Positions 35,801 through 46,996 of a stretch of DNA of 64,000 nt are shown here, in pieces. Within the stretch, counting starts at the first letter, position 1. Each line of letters opens with the position of its first letter. The translations under genes and the position numbers were made by a program. The notes under the pieces were generated by a model. It was not told the origin of the DNA. It searched no databases and saw only the letters and a program-made list of their open reading frames with translations. Where the stretch lies: NCBI RefSeq assembly GCF_002865645.1, contig NW_020194693.1, forward strand, positions 744,001 to 808,000. Reading direction: 5' to 3'. The DNA comes from Hyaloscypha bicolor E. Taxonomy: Eukaryota; Ascomycota; Leotiomycetes; Helotiales; Hyaloscyphaceae.

Positions 35801-37690
35801 AGAATAAATATAATTAGGGTACTAGCTAGGCTAGTAAAATAACGGATTTATTTCTTTTCTAGACTAGTATTAAGATATTTCTAAAGAACTTTAAGCTCTC
35901 TTTCTAATAAAGTATATATAGAACTATATAATAGTTAGAACTTTAGTTTTAAATCTATATAATACTTTATTATATAATAGTTAGATAATATACCTATAGC
36001 TTTTATAGAAAATACTTAAAAAAGGTCCTAATATTTCTTAAGAAATATAACTATTCTATTAATAATAATAGTAGTAATTCTTTAGTTATTTATTATAAAA
36101 TAAGTAATTAATAGAAAAATATATGTTTTATACTTTATTATTTTAGTAAACTTCCTAATATTTAGAACTTTAATTTTCTATAATTAAATCTAGTATTTTT
36201 ATGTTATTTTTCTAAAAGAAATTAGGGAATTAATCTAGTAAAGCTATAAGAATTCAAGTATTATATTAATATAATTTAGATTAAAATCACATAATATAAA
36301 GTATATATTAGCCTTTTTTTAGTTTTCTAGTATATTTTTAGTAATAATTCTAAGAATATAATTTTTATATAAATAAATTCTTTTTTTTCTCTAATAAGAA
36401 TAAGGAAATTACTCTTAATATTAATAAAATACTTATATTTAAAGCTAATTTCCTTTTTATATAATTAGCCTTTATATTCGAGTTTATTAATATTCTAACT
36501 TTTTATTTATTTTTTATTATCTTAATAATAATTTTAATTATTATTCTTATTTTAGGGGCCTTGCTTTTTATAATATAAATAAGTATAATTACTATAAGGC
36601 ATACCTATTTCCCGGCTTTTTTAGTTCTAAATACTTATATATTTTATAGCTAGACTTATTATAGTTATAGTAAGTTAGTTTTCCTTAATTAGAATAAATA
36701 ATAATATAATAATTCTTTTTCTAATAAATAAAGCAAATTATATCCGGTCTTATAAATTCTAATATAGGTACTATATTAAATCTTATTATTATATCTTTAT
36801 TATTCCGGTTTTATAAATCTTATAATAAGAATATATTTCTCTTTTATTTTCTTTTATTTTTTATTTTTTATTTTTTATTTTCTTTCTTTTACTATTTTAT
36901 TAGCTTATTATTATATTTCTATTAAATAAATAAGTTTAAATTATTCTTAATTTTTATAATAATAGAAATAAGCTTTTCTTTTTCTTATAAAGTATTCTCT
37001 TAATAATTAATCTTATCTCGGATCTTTTATTTTAAACTATTAAATAAGTTATCCTATTCTTATAATAAACCCATATATCCTAAATTATTTAATAGGCTAT
37101 CTAAATAAAATATAAAGTTTTAGATACTCTGGCCTAGCTATTATTTAGTATTCTTAAACTTAGTAAGGATATTATTATTATAATTTTCCGGATTTAAAAT
37201 AGAATTCTTTATAAATTTAATAAAAATCTCCTAATTTATAATATTAATACCTACTAATTACTTCCTATATTTCTAGATATCCCTGGCTATATTCTCAAAA
37301 TAGGAAATATAATATATAATCTTTACTATATTAGTAGCCTAGGTAATTCTGCTATCTTTATACTATTTTAATTCTACCTAATAGAAGAAGTCCTGGGCTT
37401 CTTTAATACTCTTTTCCCGGTAAGTAAATAGTTCTCGGGTTTTTGAAGTCCTCTAAATTAAGGATACTGCCGGGAATATAATAGGTTCTATATTAGGTAT
37501 CCGAATATCTTTAAGATAACGGATCTAAGCTTCTAGCTTCTCTAGATCTTCTCTCTATTATATTTCTGTTTCTAACTTAATAATATAATAGTAAGTTACT
37601 ACTAATTTCTCTGTTATTATTATCTTACCTGCTAGTTCTGGGGGTATCTGAGTTCTACTTCCTTCTTCTAATTAGGTAGTATAAAGAGTA
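32880..37690 (-). pseudogene. gag-pol remnant of element 1
   Basis: Reverse-complement counterpart of the element 2 coding region (38380-43210), with the same order: gag at the right end (about 36700-37690), RT about 35450-35850, integrase about 33600-34200, chromodomain about 32890-33060. It contains stops in every frame. Assignment rests on alignment by eye with the opposite arm. Confidence 0.7.
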
Positions 37691-37853
37691 CTTGACTAGG
37701 CGCTCCTCTGGATGCCCGGTTAGATTACCCTAGTAATAGTAGAGGCGCTTTTTCTGGTTAATATTCTAGCTATTAATATTTTGTCTATTAATAGCTTAAT
37801 TATCTTATAATAAACTACTTCCCGAAAATTGGATTAATTAGAATATAAGGCAC

Positions 37854-37916
37854 GTAATAGCAGAGTAATATATAAGTAGTTAAGGTAAGTAAGCTATAGA
37901 GTAATACTTATAAGTA
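37854..37916 (-). repeat. Left portion of the element 1 5' LTR, cut by element 2
   Basis: Begins TATAAGGCACGTAATAGC and is interrupted at AAGTA (37912-37916). It resumes at 44915 with TAACTGATTCC. Together with 44915-45150 this makes a 299 bp LTR. Confidence 0.85.
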
Positions 37917-38219
37917 TATAATAGGTATATATAATAGTATATAGATAGGTATTAGATATTATAAATCTAGTTTCCTATTTTGGGTATAGCTTATAATCGG
38001 AATTATATAGATTATATGGGATTTCCTAATTAAGTAAAGGGCTTTATATATCTGGCTAAGTACTAGGGAATATATAGGGAGACGCTTCTAGCTTTAGAAA
38101 GGGTATTAATTAGTCTCTTATTAGAATTAATTCTTGGAATTAGTTATATTTATAAGTATTACTCCGTAGCTTACTTACTTTAATTACTTATATATTACCT
38201 TGCTATTATATATCTTATA
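37917..38219 (+). repeat. 5' LTR of element 2
   Basis: 303 bp, starting TATAATAGG and ending TATCTTATA. It is heavily converted to A/T compared with the 3' LTR of the same element (which ends TGCCTCACA). Confidence 0.9.
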
Positions 38220-38379
38220 TTCTAATTAATCTAACCTTCGGGAAGTAGTTTATTATAAGGTAGTCAAGCCATTAATAGACAAAACCACTAATAGCTAGAG
38301 TATTAACTAGAAGAAGCACTTTTACTATTACTAGAATAACCTAGTCGGGTATTTAGGGAAGTACCTAGTTAGCTACTCT

Positions 38380-41300
38380 AGCTACTATCTAATTAGGAAA
38401 AGGAAATAGAACTCAGATATCCCTAGAACTAGCTAGTAGAATAATAATAATAGAGAAGCTAGCGGCGGCTTGTTATTATATTACTGAGTTAGAAGTAGAG
38501 ATATAATAGAGGAAGGATCTAGAGGATCTGGAAGCTTAGATTTACTATTTTAAGAATATTCGGATACTTATTATAGAACCTATTATATTACCGGTAGTAT
38601 ATTTGGTTTATAGGGCTCTAAAAACCCGAGAATTACTAACTTATAAGAGGAAGAGTATTAAGGAAGCCCAGGACTTCTTCTATTAGGCAGAGCTAAAATA
38701 GTATAAAGATAGTAGGATTACCTGGGCTATAGATATAGTAAAAATTATATATTATATTTCCTGCTTTGAGAATATAGCCAGAGATATCTAGAAGTATAAG
38801 AAGTAATTAATAGGTATTAATACTATAGATTAGGAGACCTTTATTAAGTTTATAAAGAATTCTATCTTAGATCCGGAGAACCATAGTAATAATACTCTTA
38901 TTAAGTTTAAAGATATAAAATAGTAGCCAGGTTAGAGTATTTAAAGCTTTATATTTTACTTAGATAGCCTATTAGATAACTTGAAATATACGGATTTACT
39001 ATAAAAGCGGAATAACTTATTTAGTAGCTTAAGGCAGGAGATTTGGGACGAGATTAATTACTAAGGGAATATTCTATAAGAAAGAGAGAAGCTTATTTCT
39101 GTGGCTATAAGAATCGAGAATAACTTAAACTAGTCTACTTAACGGGAATATAATAATAAGCTAATAAGTTAATAAAAGAAAGGAAATTAGAGAAAGGAGA
39201 AAAAAAATAATAAAGGGAAATAAAAGAGAAATATATTCCTATTATAAGGTTTATATAACCGGAGTAATAAAAGTATAGTAATAGAGTCTAATATAGTACC
39301 TGTATTAGGATTTATAAGACCGGATATAACTTGCTTTACCTACTAGAAAAAGAGTTACTATATTATTACCTATCTAAATCGGGGAAAACCGACTTACTAT
39401 AACTATAATAAATCTGGCTATAAGATATATAAGTACCTAGAACTAAAGAAGCCGGGAAACGGGTATATCCTATAGTAATTATACTCGTTTATATTATAAA
39501 GGACAAGGCCCCTGAAACGAGAATAGTAATTAAGGTTACTATTAAGATAAGGAAAGATAAGTAAAGAGTTAGAGTATTAGTTAACTCGGATATAAAAGCT
39601 AATTATATAAAGAGAAGGTTAGCCTTAGATATAGGTATTCCGTTAATATTAAGAGTAATTTCCTTATTCTTACTAGAAAAAAAAAGGATTTATTTATATA
39701 GAGATTATATTCTTGGGGTTATTACTAAGAATATACTAGGGAACTAAAAAGAGGCTAATATATACTTTATATTATATGATTTTAATCTAAATTATATTAA
39801 TATAATACTTGGATTCCTATAGCTTTACTAAATTAATTCCCTGATTTCTTTTAGGGAAGTAATATGGAAATACTAGATTTAATTATAGAAGATTAAAGTT
39901 CTAAATACCAGAAAATTTACTAAAATAGTAAAGTATAAGGTATATATTTTTTTATTAATTGCCTATCTTATAATAAATAGCTAAAGAATTACTACTATTA
40001 CTATAAACGGAATAGCTATATTTTCCAGGAAGTATTAGGACCTTTTCCAAGTATTTTCTATAGAGGCTATAGGTATATTACCTAACTATTATATAATAGA
40101 ATATTATATAGATCTGGAACTAGAATCCTAATTATTATATAGTCCTATATATACTTTATTAGAAAGAAAGCTTAAAGTTCTTCGGGAATATCTTAATACT
40201 AGCTTGAAAAAAGAATAAATCCGTTATTTTACTAGCCTAGCTAGTATCCTAATTATATTTGTTCTAAAGAAAAGAGGCAGCCTATATCTATATATTAATT
40301 ACCGGAGTCTAAATAGGATTACTATTAAGAACCAAATACTATTACTATTTATTAGTAAGATAATAAATAGGCTTTATAGAATAAAAATATATATAAAGCT
40401 AGACTTAAAGAATACTTATTATTAGTTATAAATATAAGAGGATAATAAGTAAAAAATAGTATTTCGAATATACTATAAATATTTTAAGTACTATATTATA
40501 TCCTTTAAACTATCTAATATTCTGGTAATATTCTAGATATATATTAATTATATATTAGTAGGCCTTATAGATATTATTTATATAGTTTATCTAAATAATA
40601 TTTTAATTTATTTAGAGGACCTAGAATAATATATAATAGTAGTCTAATATATATTCGAGTAATTATAATAATACTAGCTCTTTATAAACTTAGTAAAATA
40701 CGAGTTTAATATAGAGAGAATAGAGTTCCTAGGATTTATAATTAGCCCAGATAGTATAGAAATAAAAGCTAGCCAGGTTATAGCTATTAGGGAATAGCTA
40801 GCCCCAAAAAATAATATTCGAGAAGTCTAAGTATTTCTGGGTTTTACTAACTTTTACTAGAGATTTATCTATAGATATTCTAGAGTAATAAAAGAATTAA
40901 CTAATTTACTAAAAACTGGCAGAAAACTATTATATTAGTTTAGCTAGATAGATAAGGCAAATAAGGCTTTTAGAGAGCTATAAATTATATTTATAATAGT
41001 ACTAATTCTTTATTATTTTAATCTAGCCTTAAAGATTTATATAGAAACGAATACTTCAGGATTTATAATTATAGGTATAATTTCCTAGCTCTTTAATAAA
41101 GAGACAGAAGCCAGGTAATACCCTATTACTTTCTATTTAAAAAAGATAACTATAATTAAGAATAGGTATAAGATATATAACTCTAAACTCTTGGCTATTA
41201 TTCTAGTATTTTATATTTAGTAATATTACCTAATATATACCTAGTATATTATTATTATTAAGATAAATTATAATAACTTGAAATATTTTATAACTAAGAG

Positions 41301-43210
41301 AAAACTAAATAGTTAATAAATAAAATAGGCAGAGGAGCTGGCTGCCTTTAACTTTATCTTAGAATACTAGCCGGGATATAGTAATTTTACTAATAGGCTA
41401 TTAAGAAGGCTAGACTTTATAATAGGTATAAATAAAGATATTTTATTATTTATATTTTATAATAAGCTATAGAATATAGAATAGAGAACTCTATAAGTAG
41501 TAGTAATAGAATACTATACTATTTCTATAATACTATAATATAAGGCCCAGGAGAAAGAAAATAAGTACTTCTTAATTAGCGAAATACTAAGGAATTCCGA
41601 AAAGAAAGTCTATTTTAGTAATGGAATAGTACCGGAAATACCGCTACTTGAGTCTATTACTAATATAGCTAGTTATAAATAGTATATACTATGGATTCTA
41701 GCTATATAAGTAGCTAGATCCGAAATAGTATATAAGAAAAGTAAAAAGATATTACTTAAACTACTATTATAGTACTAAAGGCTTAATCTATTAATATAAT
41801 ACTAGTAGTATAAATAGTTCTTAAAAAAGACTTTTACTAGAGCTATTAAGACTTGGGAACTTAATATATCTGAGTTATTAAGATATTAGAATACTATTTA
41901 TATACTAAATAAGCCGGCTCTTAAAAAAGAATTACTATAAGCTAACTATAATAATCCTATAGGTAGGCATTTTAGTACTAGTAAGATACTAGAGATTCTC
42001 TAGAAAAAGTATTTTTAGTAAAGTATAAGAAAGAATATAAAAGACTATATTAGAATCTATTCTATATATTAATAAACTAAGATAAAGAAATATCTATTAT
42101 ATAGTATATTTAGTTTATTTCCCTTTCTTTCTAAGCTATAATAAGAAATTACTATAGACTTTATTATAGGGCTATTTTTTTCTAGGTTTTATAGTAAAGT
42201 ATATAATTCTATATTTATTATTATTAATAAATATATGAAAATAATATAATATATTCCGATTACTAAAAAAGTCTTGGCTCCTAAGCTAGTAGAGCTATTT
42301 ATATATTATATTATTAAAGACTTTGGTATATTTATAAATATAATTTTTAATAGAGAATCTGTTTTTATAAGTAAGTTCTAATTAAGTCTATACTTTTATT
42401 TAAAGGTTTAATAATAGCTAAGTATAATATTCTATTTATAAACTAATAAATAAATAGAGAATCTAAACTAAACTCTAGAATAATACTTGAGGTATTATAC
42501 TAGCTACTAGTAAGATAACTGAATAGTAAAGCTTATTCTTATAGAATTTATATATAATAACTTTATATATTTAATAATAGAAATATTCCTATTCTATATC
42601 TTATATGAATTCTATTCTAGTATTAAACTATATATTAAGGATAATATTCTAAAAAAAGAAATACTAGTAATATAAGAAAGAATATAAAGAATTTAAGTAA
42701 AACGAGAGGTACTAGAGAAATAATAATAAAAAGTAGTAGATATATAGAAAAAGTACTATAATAAGAAATATATTAATAAGGAATTTAAGATATATAATAA
42801 AGTCATACTTTATATAAAGAATATTTAATAGCTATAACCTAGTATAAAACTAGCGGATAGATATCTTGGCTTCTTTAAAGTTCTGGAAATTATAGAAATA
42901 TATAGATAGGTATATTATTTAGAATTATTACTATTATATTAGATCTATAATATTTTCTATATTTCCCTCTTGGAATTATAATACCCGTAAGCTAATACTA
43001 TAATAAAACCAGAGCTAGTCGAGATTAAGGGTAAAGAGAAATTCGAGATAGAATCTATTATGGCCTATAAAGAGGGCAGAAAAGGAAGGAAATATCTTAT
43101 TTATTAGAAGAGCTATTTACTAGTAAATAATATATAGGAATTACTAAGTAATCTAGAGAATATAGCTTAAGAATTACAAGAATACTTGAAAAAGAGTAAT
43201 ATTATAATAT
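38380..43210 (+). pseudogene. gag-pol remnant of element 2, with chromodomain
   Basis: Domains in order, from three-frame reading of decayed text: gag about 38380-39290; zinc knuckle about 39330-39430; protease near 39570 (where a DSGA motif would be, NSDI is read); reverse transcriptase about 40276-40640 (INYRSLNRITIKN, KLDLKN, and YLNN in place of YLDD); RNase H about 41030-41140 (ETNTSGF for an expected E-x-DASGF); integrase about 41930-42520 (IDFIIGL, VFISKF); chromodomain about 43020-43200 (FEIESIMAYKEGRKGRKYLI). Stops mostly replace Trp and Gln codons. It is a chromovirus-clade Ty3/Gypsy element, non-functional. Confidence 0.85.
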
Positions 43211-44606
43211 TATTAGCTAAATAAAGGTATAAAAGATAAATGCTTTTATTAGGAAACTATTAAAAAACCATATATTTATTTTTAGAAAAACTATATAAAA
43301 ATTATTAAAAACTCTAATTTCTATATTCTATAAATATCTTATTCTTATAATTACTTTTTATTATCCTTATTATTATTCTTATTAGAATTCTCTCGAGAAA
43401 TAGGTAATAAATTAGCCTATAAAGCTATTAGCTATTAGTAAGAAATAAAGAAGAAATAAGCTTACTTAATACTAAAGAATATTAATTATATTATTAAGAG
43501 TATTTTATACTTATACTAAACTAATAAGAATTACTTAACCTATTTCTTGGATTATTAGGGGAATTTATTAGCTTTAAATAATAGCTTTAATATAAGAAGT
43601 ATATATAGTTTAGTATAGAAGAAAGGCAGTAATAGCCTTCTCTCTTTCGGGTAAAGGATAGGGAAAACGCTTATATATATTAATAGCTTAAAGAAAGTAG
43701 TTTAATTATATTATATATACTTAAGGAACCTTGAATAATATTAGAATAAGAAATAAAAAAAGGAATTTATAACTTATAGGATTATATTTCTTATTCTTAG
43801 AGTAATAGTAATTATATACTAAGTAATTATTACTTTTAATATAAGTAAGGTCAGGAAACTTGGTAATATTCTTGGAATATTAAAGATAGTAAGGGCAAAT
43901 TAAGGATATAGGAGTATTAGCCGAACAGGTAGTAATAGGCTAACGAGTACTAAGAGAAGTATTTATCTTAATAGATAAAGAAATAGAAGAGGGAATTAGA
44001 AGGGGACTTGAATAAAGCTTAAATAAGGCTTAAAGAAGCTTAAAGGAGCTTGAAGAAGGCTTAAAGAAGGAAGGCAAGGGACGAGGAGAAGCTGGGTATA
44101 GTATTATAGTTGAGAAAAAGGAAGGTTAGTTAGTGGGAAAAGGGAGGCCTTTTTATAATACCCTCTTCCCGAATAGTAATCGCAAATTCGGAACCGGCTC
44201 TATACCAGGAATACCCAGAAAATTCTAAAGAAGGAATTTACGAACGAACTAGAAGATCGGATTAACTTTTCCAAGCTCTTGGGCCTATAGAATAACGATT
44301 TATTCGCGAATAGAGGCTAAGTTGGGATTTATAAACTAATTAGGAGATCGGATAAGCTTTATGTCCGATAGTATATACTATATTCGTATTACCTTTATAA
44401 GGGGGAATTACCAGAGGTGATTTACGAACTAGCTGGGAAGGGTTAGTAAACTATATCCTTAATTCCATTACCTGGTATAATAATAGGGTAATTATAGGAA
44501 GTCTTTGGGGAAAGCTAGTAGCCAGGAAAGTTTCAGGGGGATATTTGTAAAGCTATTTGCAGTTTTCCCAGGCCTCTTGGGGATAAGGGCCTAGAAGGGG
44601 GGTTAA

Positions 44607-44909
44607 TATAATGGGTATACGTAATGGCGTATGGACAGGTATTAGATGTCGTGGATCTAGTTTCCTATTTTGGGTATAGCTTGTAATCGGAATCATATGG
44701 ATCGCATGGGATTTCCTAATTAAGTAAAGGGCTTCGCATGCCTGGCTAAGCACTAGGGAATATATAGGGAGACGCTCCTAGCTTTGGAAGGGGCATCGAT
44801 TAGTCTCTTGTTAGAATCAATTCTTGGAATCAGTTACACTTGCAAGCGTCACTCCGCAGCTTACTTACCTTGACTACTTGTGCATTACCCTGCTATTACG
44901 TGCCTCACA
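44607..44909 (+). repeat. 3' LTR of element 2
   Basis: 303 bp from TATAATGGGTATACG to GTGCCTCACA. It retains many G/C bases lost from the 5' LTR. Confidence 0.9.
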
Positions 44910-44914
44910 AAGTA

Positions 44915-45150
44915 TAACTGATTCCAAGAATTAATTTTAATAAAAGACTAATTAATGCCCCTTTCTAAAGCTAGGAGCGTCTCCCTATATGTTCCCTAGT
45001 ACTTAGCCAAGCCTGCGAAGCACTTTACTTAACTAGGAAACACGATCCCCTGCGATCCGTACGATTCCGATCGCAAGCTTTACCTAAAATAGGAAACTAG
45101 ATCCACGACATCTGACACCTGTCCATGCGCCATCACGTGTGCCCATCACA
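44915..45150 (-). repeat. Right portion of the element 1 5' LTR
   Basis: Starts TAACTGATTCCAAG directly after the AAGTA duplication and ends GCCCATCACA, next to the GTACC target duplication. It is among the least mutated LTR sequence in the complex. Confidence 0.85.
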
Positions 45151-45155
45151 GTACC

Positions 45156-45849
45156 TGCCAAAGCACCGTATCATAAGTTCATTAATACTCACTTCAGATA
45201 AAGGCGAGTAATATAGTTAACAGGAAGCTTGTATGGACGAAGCAAGAGGTTCAAGCTTATATCACCAAAACTTATTATTTGGTAAGTGGTACCTATTTTG
45301 CTCGTTATTTATAGAGCACGAAATATGGTAATACCGCTTGATTTATTCAAAGCAGCAGAGCGATATATGGCTTGTAATTGAGTGCAAGGGACCTTTATTA
45401 AAGTCTGAATTCCAGTATATCTCAACTTGAGGCTTATTATATACTCCCATATATATAATAGTACCGAGAAACACGTGTAATTCTTCCAGAAGCAAATCTG
45501 TCTATTCTCGTACCCTCTTCTCCTTTATATATAGCCTTTATATGCTCGCATATCGATTGGTATTTGTAGTAATTGTCTGGAAAAGCTCGGGAGTAAAGAA
45601 TAGACTAAAGTAATCGAATGGGTGTGGTTTTCGTGGAAAATTAGGAGGTAAAATCACTCTTGCTGGCTGTCTAGGTTCGGGTTGGAAAGGCTCGTAGGAA
45701 ACGTCTGTGATTGGTCCAAGTTTATGAAGTATATTCGCAAGTGATTGGGTGGTTTTTAGCCCCTTGGGCTCTGGTGGTGGGCTAGAAGAATGGTCCATTG
45801 CTGGCTGCATGAGCGCGTACTGGAGGGGCATTATTGGACGCGATTTCAT
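45156..45849 (-). pseudogene. piggyBac transposase, N-terminal part (broken)
   Basis: First plausible Met at 45849-45847 (MKSRPIMPLQYAL) at the inner edge of the TIR. It then reads FDYFSLFFTPELFQTI, an in-frame TAA (45538-45540), LLEELHVFLGTIIYMGVYNK, IYWNSDF, ISLCCFE, a stop where Gln is expected, IKRYYHIS, YKLEPLASS, and SINELMIRCFGR at the element 1 junction. Families in this superfamily have S-(I/V)-D-E at that last motif (first catalytic Asp); here it is Asn. The frame is continuous with only stop substitutions, and resumes at 31135. The apparent longer ORF reaching 46095 is an artefact of reading through the TIR and MITE 2. Confidence 0.8.
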
Positions 45850-45988
45850 CCACGCGATGTAGCTTACTAATAAATTTGTATGCAAAGGTACATAATTATT
45901 ATGCTCCGTGTGCCAGGCGAGCCCCCCCTGTTCAGTGCGGGACCCTCCCTTGCTAGCGCCTGGCAATGTCTCACCGGACGAAGGGATA

Positions 45989-46363
45989 ATCGTTCGGCGC
46001 TTCCCACCCAGTTTCTCGCTTAGCACGCTTAATGGGTGAGGGTCAGCAATACGCAAAGCACAGCAATGCGCAAATCCAAATTTTAGTGGGGACACACCAA
46101 AATCGTCCGCCTCGCCCTTTAAAACCTAACACAATTAATAATTACTTAAGTTGTGGCAATTAATAATAAGATATGGGCCTTTCCGTAAGTCAAATTTGAA
46201 AGGCAAAAAATAAAGGCGTTATCGTTGCGTAGTCTGTACAAGTTCCCCATACAAATTTTGGTCTGATTTTGGTGTGTTTTGCGCATTGCTGTGCTTTGCG
46301 TATTGCTGACCCTCACCCATTAAGCGTGCTAAGCGAGAAACTGGGTGGGAAGCGCCGAACGAT
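45989..46363. mobile_element. MITE 2, inserted in the right piggyBac TIR
   Basis: 375 bp with perfect or near-perfect 86 bp inverted repeats starting ATCGTTCGGCGC and including GGGTGAGGGTCAGCAATACGC. TA lies on each side (45987-45988 and 46364-46365). The ATCGT(T/G)CG start and TA duplication resemble the pogo-like element at 4425. The middle (about 46080-46270) is non-coding. Confidence 0.85.
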
Positions 46364-46389
46364 TAAGTGTTTAGGGGGGGGGGATAGTA

Positions 46390-46746
46390 ATGGAACGCGT
46401 CGAGGCCAGGTCAGCCCGATTAGCTAGGGAGCCACTCTTCTCGGCTCGAATAAAGAACTGGTGGGACAGCGGCCGGTTCTGGTTTAACCTTGCATCGCGG
46501 AATAGCGTCGACGTCGATCAAATCTACTGGCAGATGCTGCATAAAGAGGGCCGAGGCGAGGCGATGTTGGACACAGATACACTTGCGGGAAAGGAGGATT
46601 TCCTGGAACGAAAAGAGGTTCAGTTCAAGGCATATTTTATTTATACATATCATATCAGTGTGCCCCTGCCAACCCCTGCAACACCCCTGTTCTGCTCGCG
46701 TAGTTTTCCTAAAATATGGGTATACGCCCAAAGCGATAATTTTTGA
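46390..46746 (+). CDS. ORF of unknown function abutting the piggyBac end
   Basis: ATG at 46390 overlaps the last bases of the piggyBac TIR. 118 codons with gene-like codon use in the first 80 (ARIKNWWDSGRFWFNLASR, DQIYWQMLHKEG), then lower-quality text. An opposite-strand frame (46420-46812) is equally long. It may be the remainder of a gene cut by the transposon. No family recognised. Confidence 0.25.
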   Translation: MERVEARSARLAREPLFSARIKNWWDSGRFWFNLASRNSVDVDQIYWQMLHKEGRGEAMLDTDTLAGKEDFLERKEVQFKAYFIYTYHISVPLPTPATPLFCSRSFPKIWVYAQSDNF

Positions 46747-46829
46747 TTTTGACTCTCTTTTAGATGCATAAGCACCCGTTCTAGGGTCTGTCCAGAGATG
46801 GTATTTTTGCATTTGAGACTTTGGTTTCT

Positions 46830-46996
46830 TTCTAGCCCCCTTTCCCCGCGCTTAGCAATCTAATTTTTGTAATTTTATTATCAAGTAAAGCTTTTTTTTC
46901 CGGCTATTCTTCAGCCCCCGGCACGCGCACAAAAGGTAAGCAAGAAGCACGTCCCTCTCTTGCCCCTTGTAATTACTTAAAAGTATATCCTCAAGG
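46830..46996 (-). repeat. Right copy of the outer inverted repeat (partner 28082-28250)
   Basis: Reverse-complement match to 28082-28250 with scattered substitutions. Similarity may continue to about 47070 through GCGCATA/GCACGC-rich text. Confidence 0.7.

Larger units (their letters stand above)
37917..44909 (+). mobile_element. Inner chromodomain Gypsy retrotransposon, element 2
   Basis: A 6,993 bp full-length copy with 303 bp LTRs at 37917-38219 and 44607-44909 and target duplication AAGTA (37912-37916 and 44910-44914). The duplication lies in the LTR of element 1. Coding sense is plus, opposite to element 1. A purine tract (AGAAGGGGGG) precedes the 3' LTR, as expected for a polypurine tract. 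All reading frames are destroyed. Same family as element 1 and the fragment at 28288. Confidence 0.9.
31141..45150 (-). mobile_element. Outer chromodomain Gypsy (chromovirus-type) retrotransposon, element 1
   Basis: Target duplication GTACC flanks it (31136-31140 and 45151-45155). It starts TGTAAGGCACG and ends CCCATCACA. Own sequence is 31141-37916 plus 44915-45150, about 7.0 kb; the rest is element 2. Coding sense is minus: its 3' LTR is 31141-31467 (with an internal duplication of about 20 bp near 31360-31385), and its 5' LTR is 44915-45150 joined to 37854-37916. gag, protease, RT/RNase H, integrase and chromodomain are recognisable only by comparison with element 2. It inserted in the piggyBac transposase gene. 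Confidence 0.85.
29473..46391 (-). mobile_element. piggyBac-type DNA transposon split by nested insertions
   Basis: Long terminal inverted repeats (29473-about 29890 and about 45838-46391) both begin ATTACTATCCCC, then TAAACACT, TCCCTTCGTCCGG, GCCAGGCGCTAGCAAGG and on to AGTAAGCTACATCGC. Transposase pieces lie between them on the minus strand in correct order (45849-45156, then 31135-29858). Removing four insertions (31141-45150, 30625-30777, 29509-29740, 45989-46363) and their target duplications leaves about 2.1 kb, a normal size for this superfamily. The TTAA duplication expected of piggyBac is not visible at the outer ends, so these may have been altered. Confidence 0.8.

Noticed and set aside
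37854..38219. Single head-to-head LTR dimer or assembly chimera at the palindrome centre
   Set aside because: The AAGTA duplication and the continuation of the cut LTR at 44915 fit a clean insertion better.
45538..46095. A 185-codon ORF starting MSPLKFGFAHCC
   Set aside because: Its first third is MITE 2 and TIR sequence read through; only the part after about 45849 is transposase.
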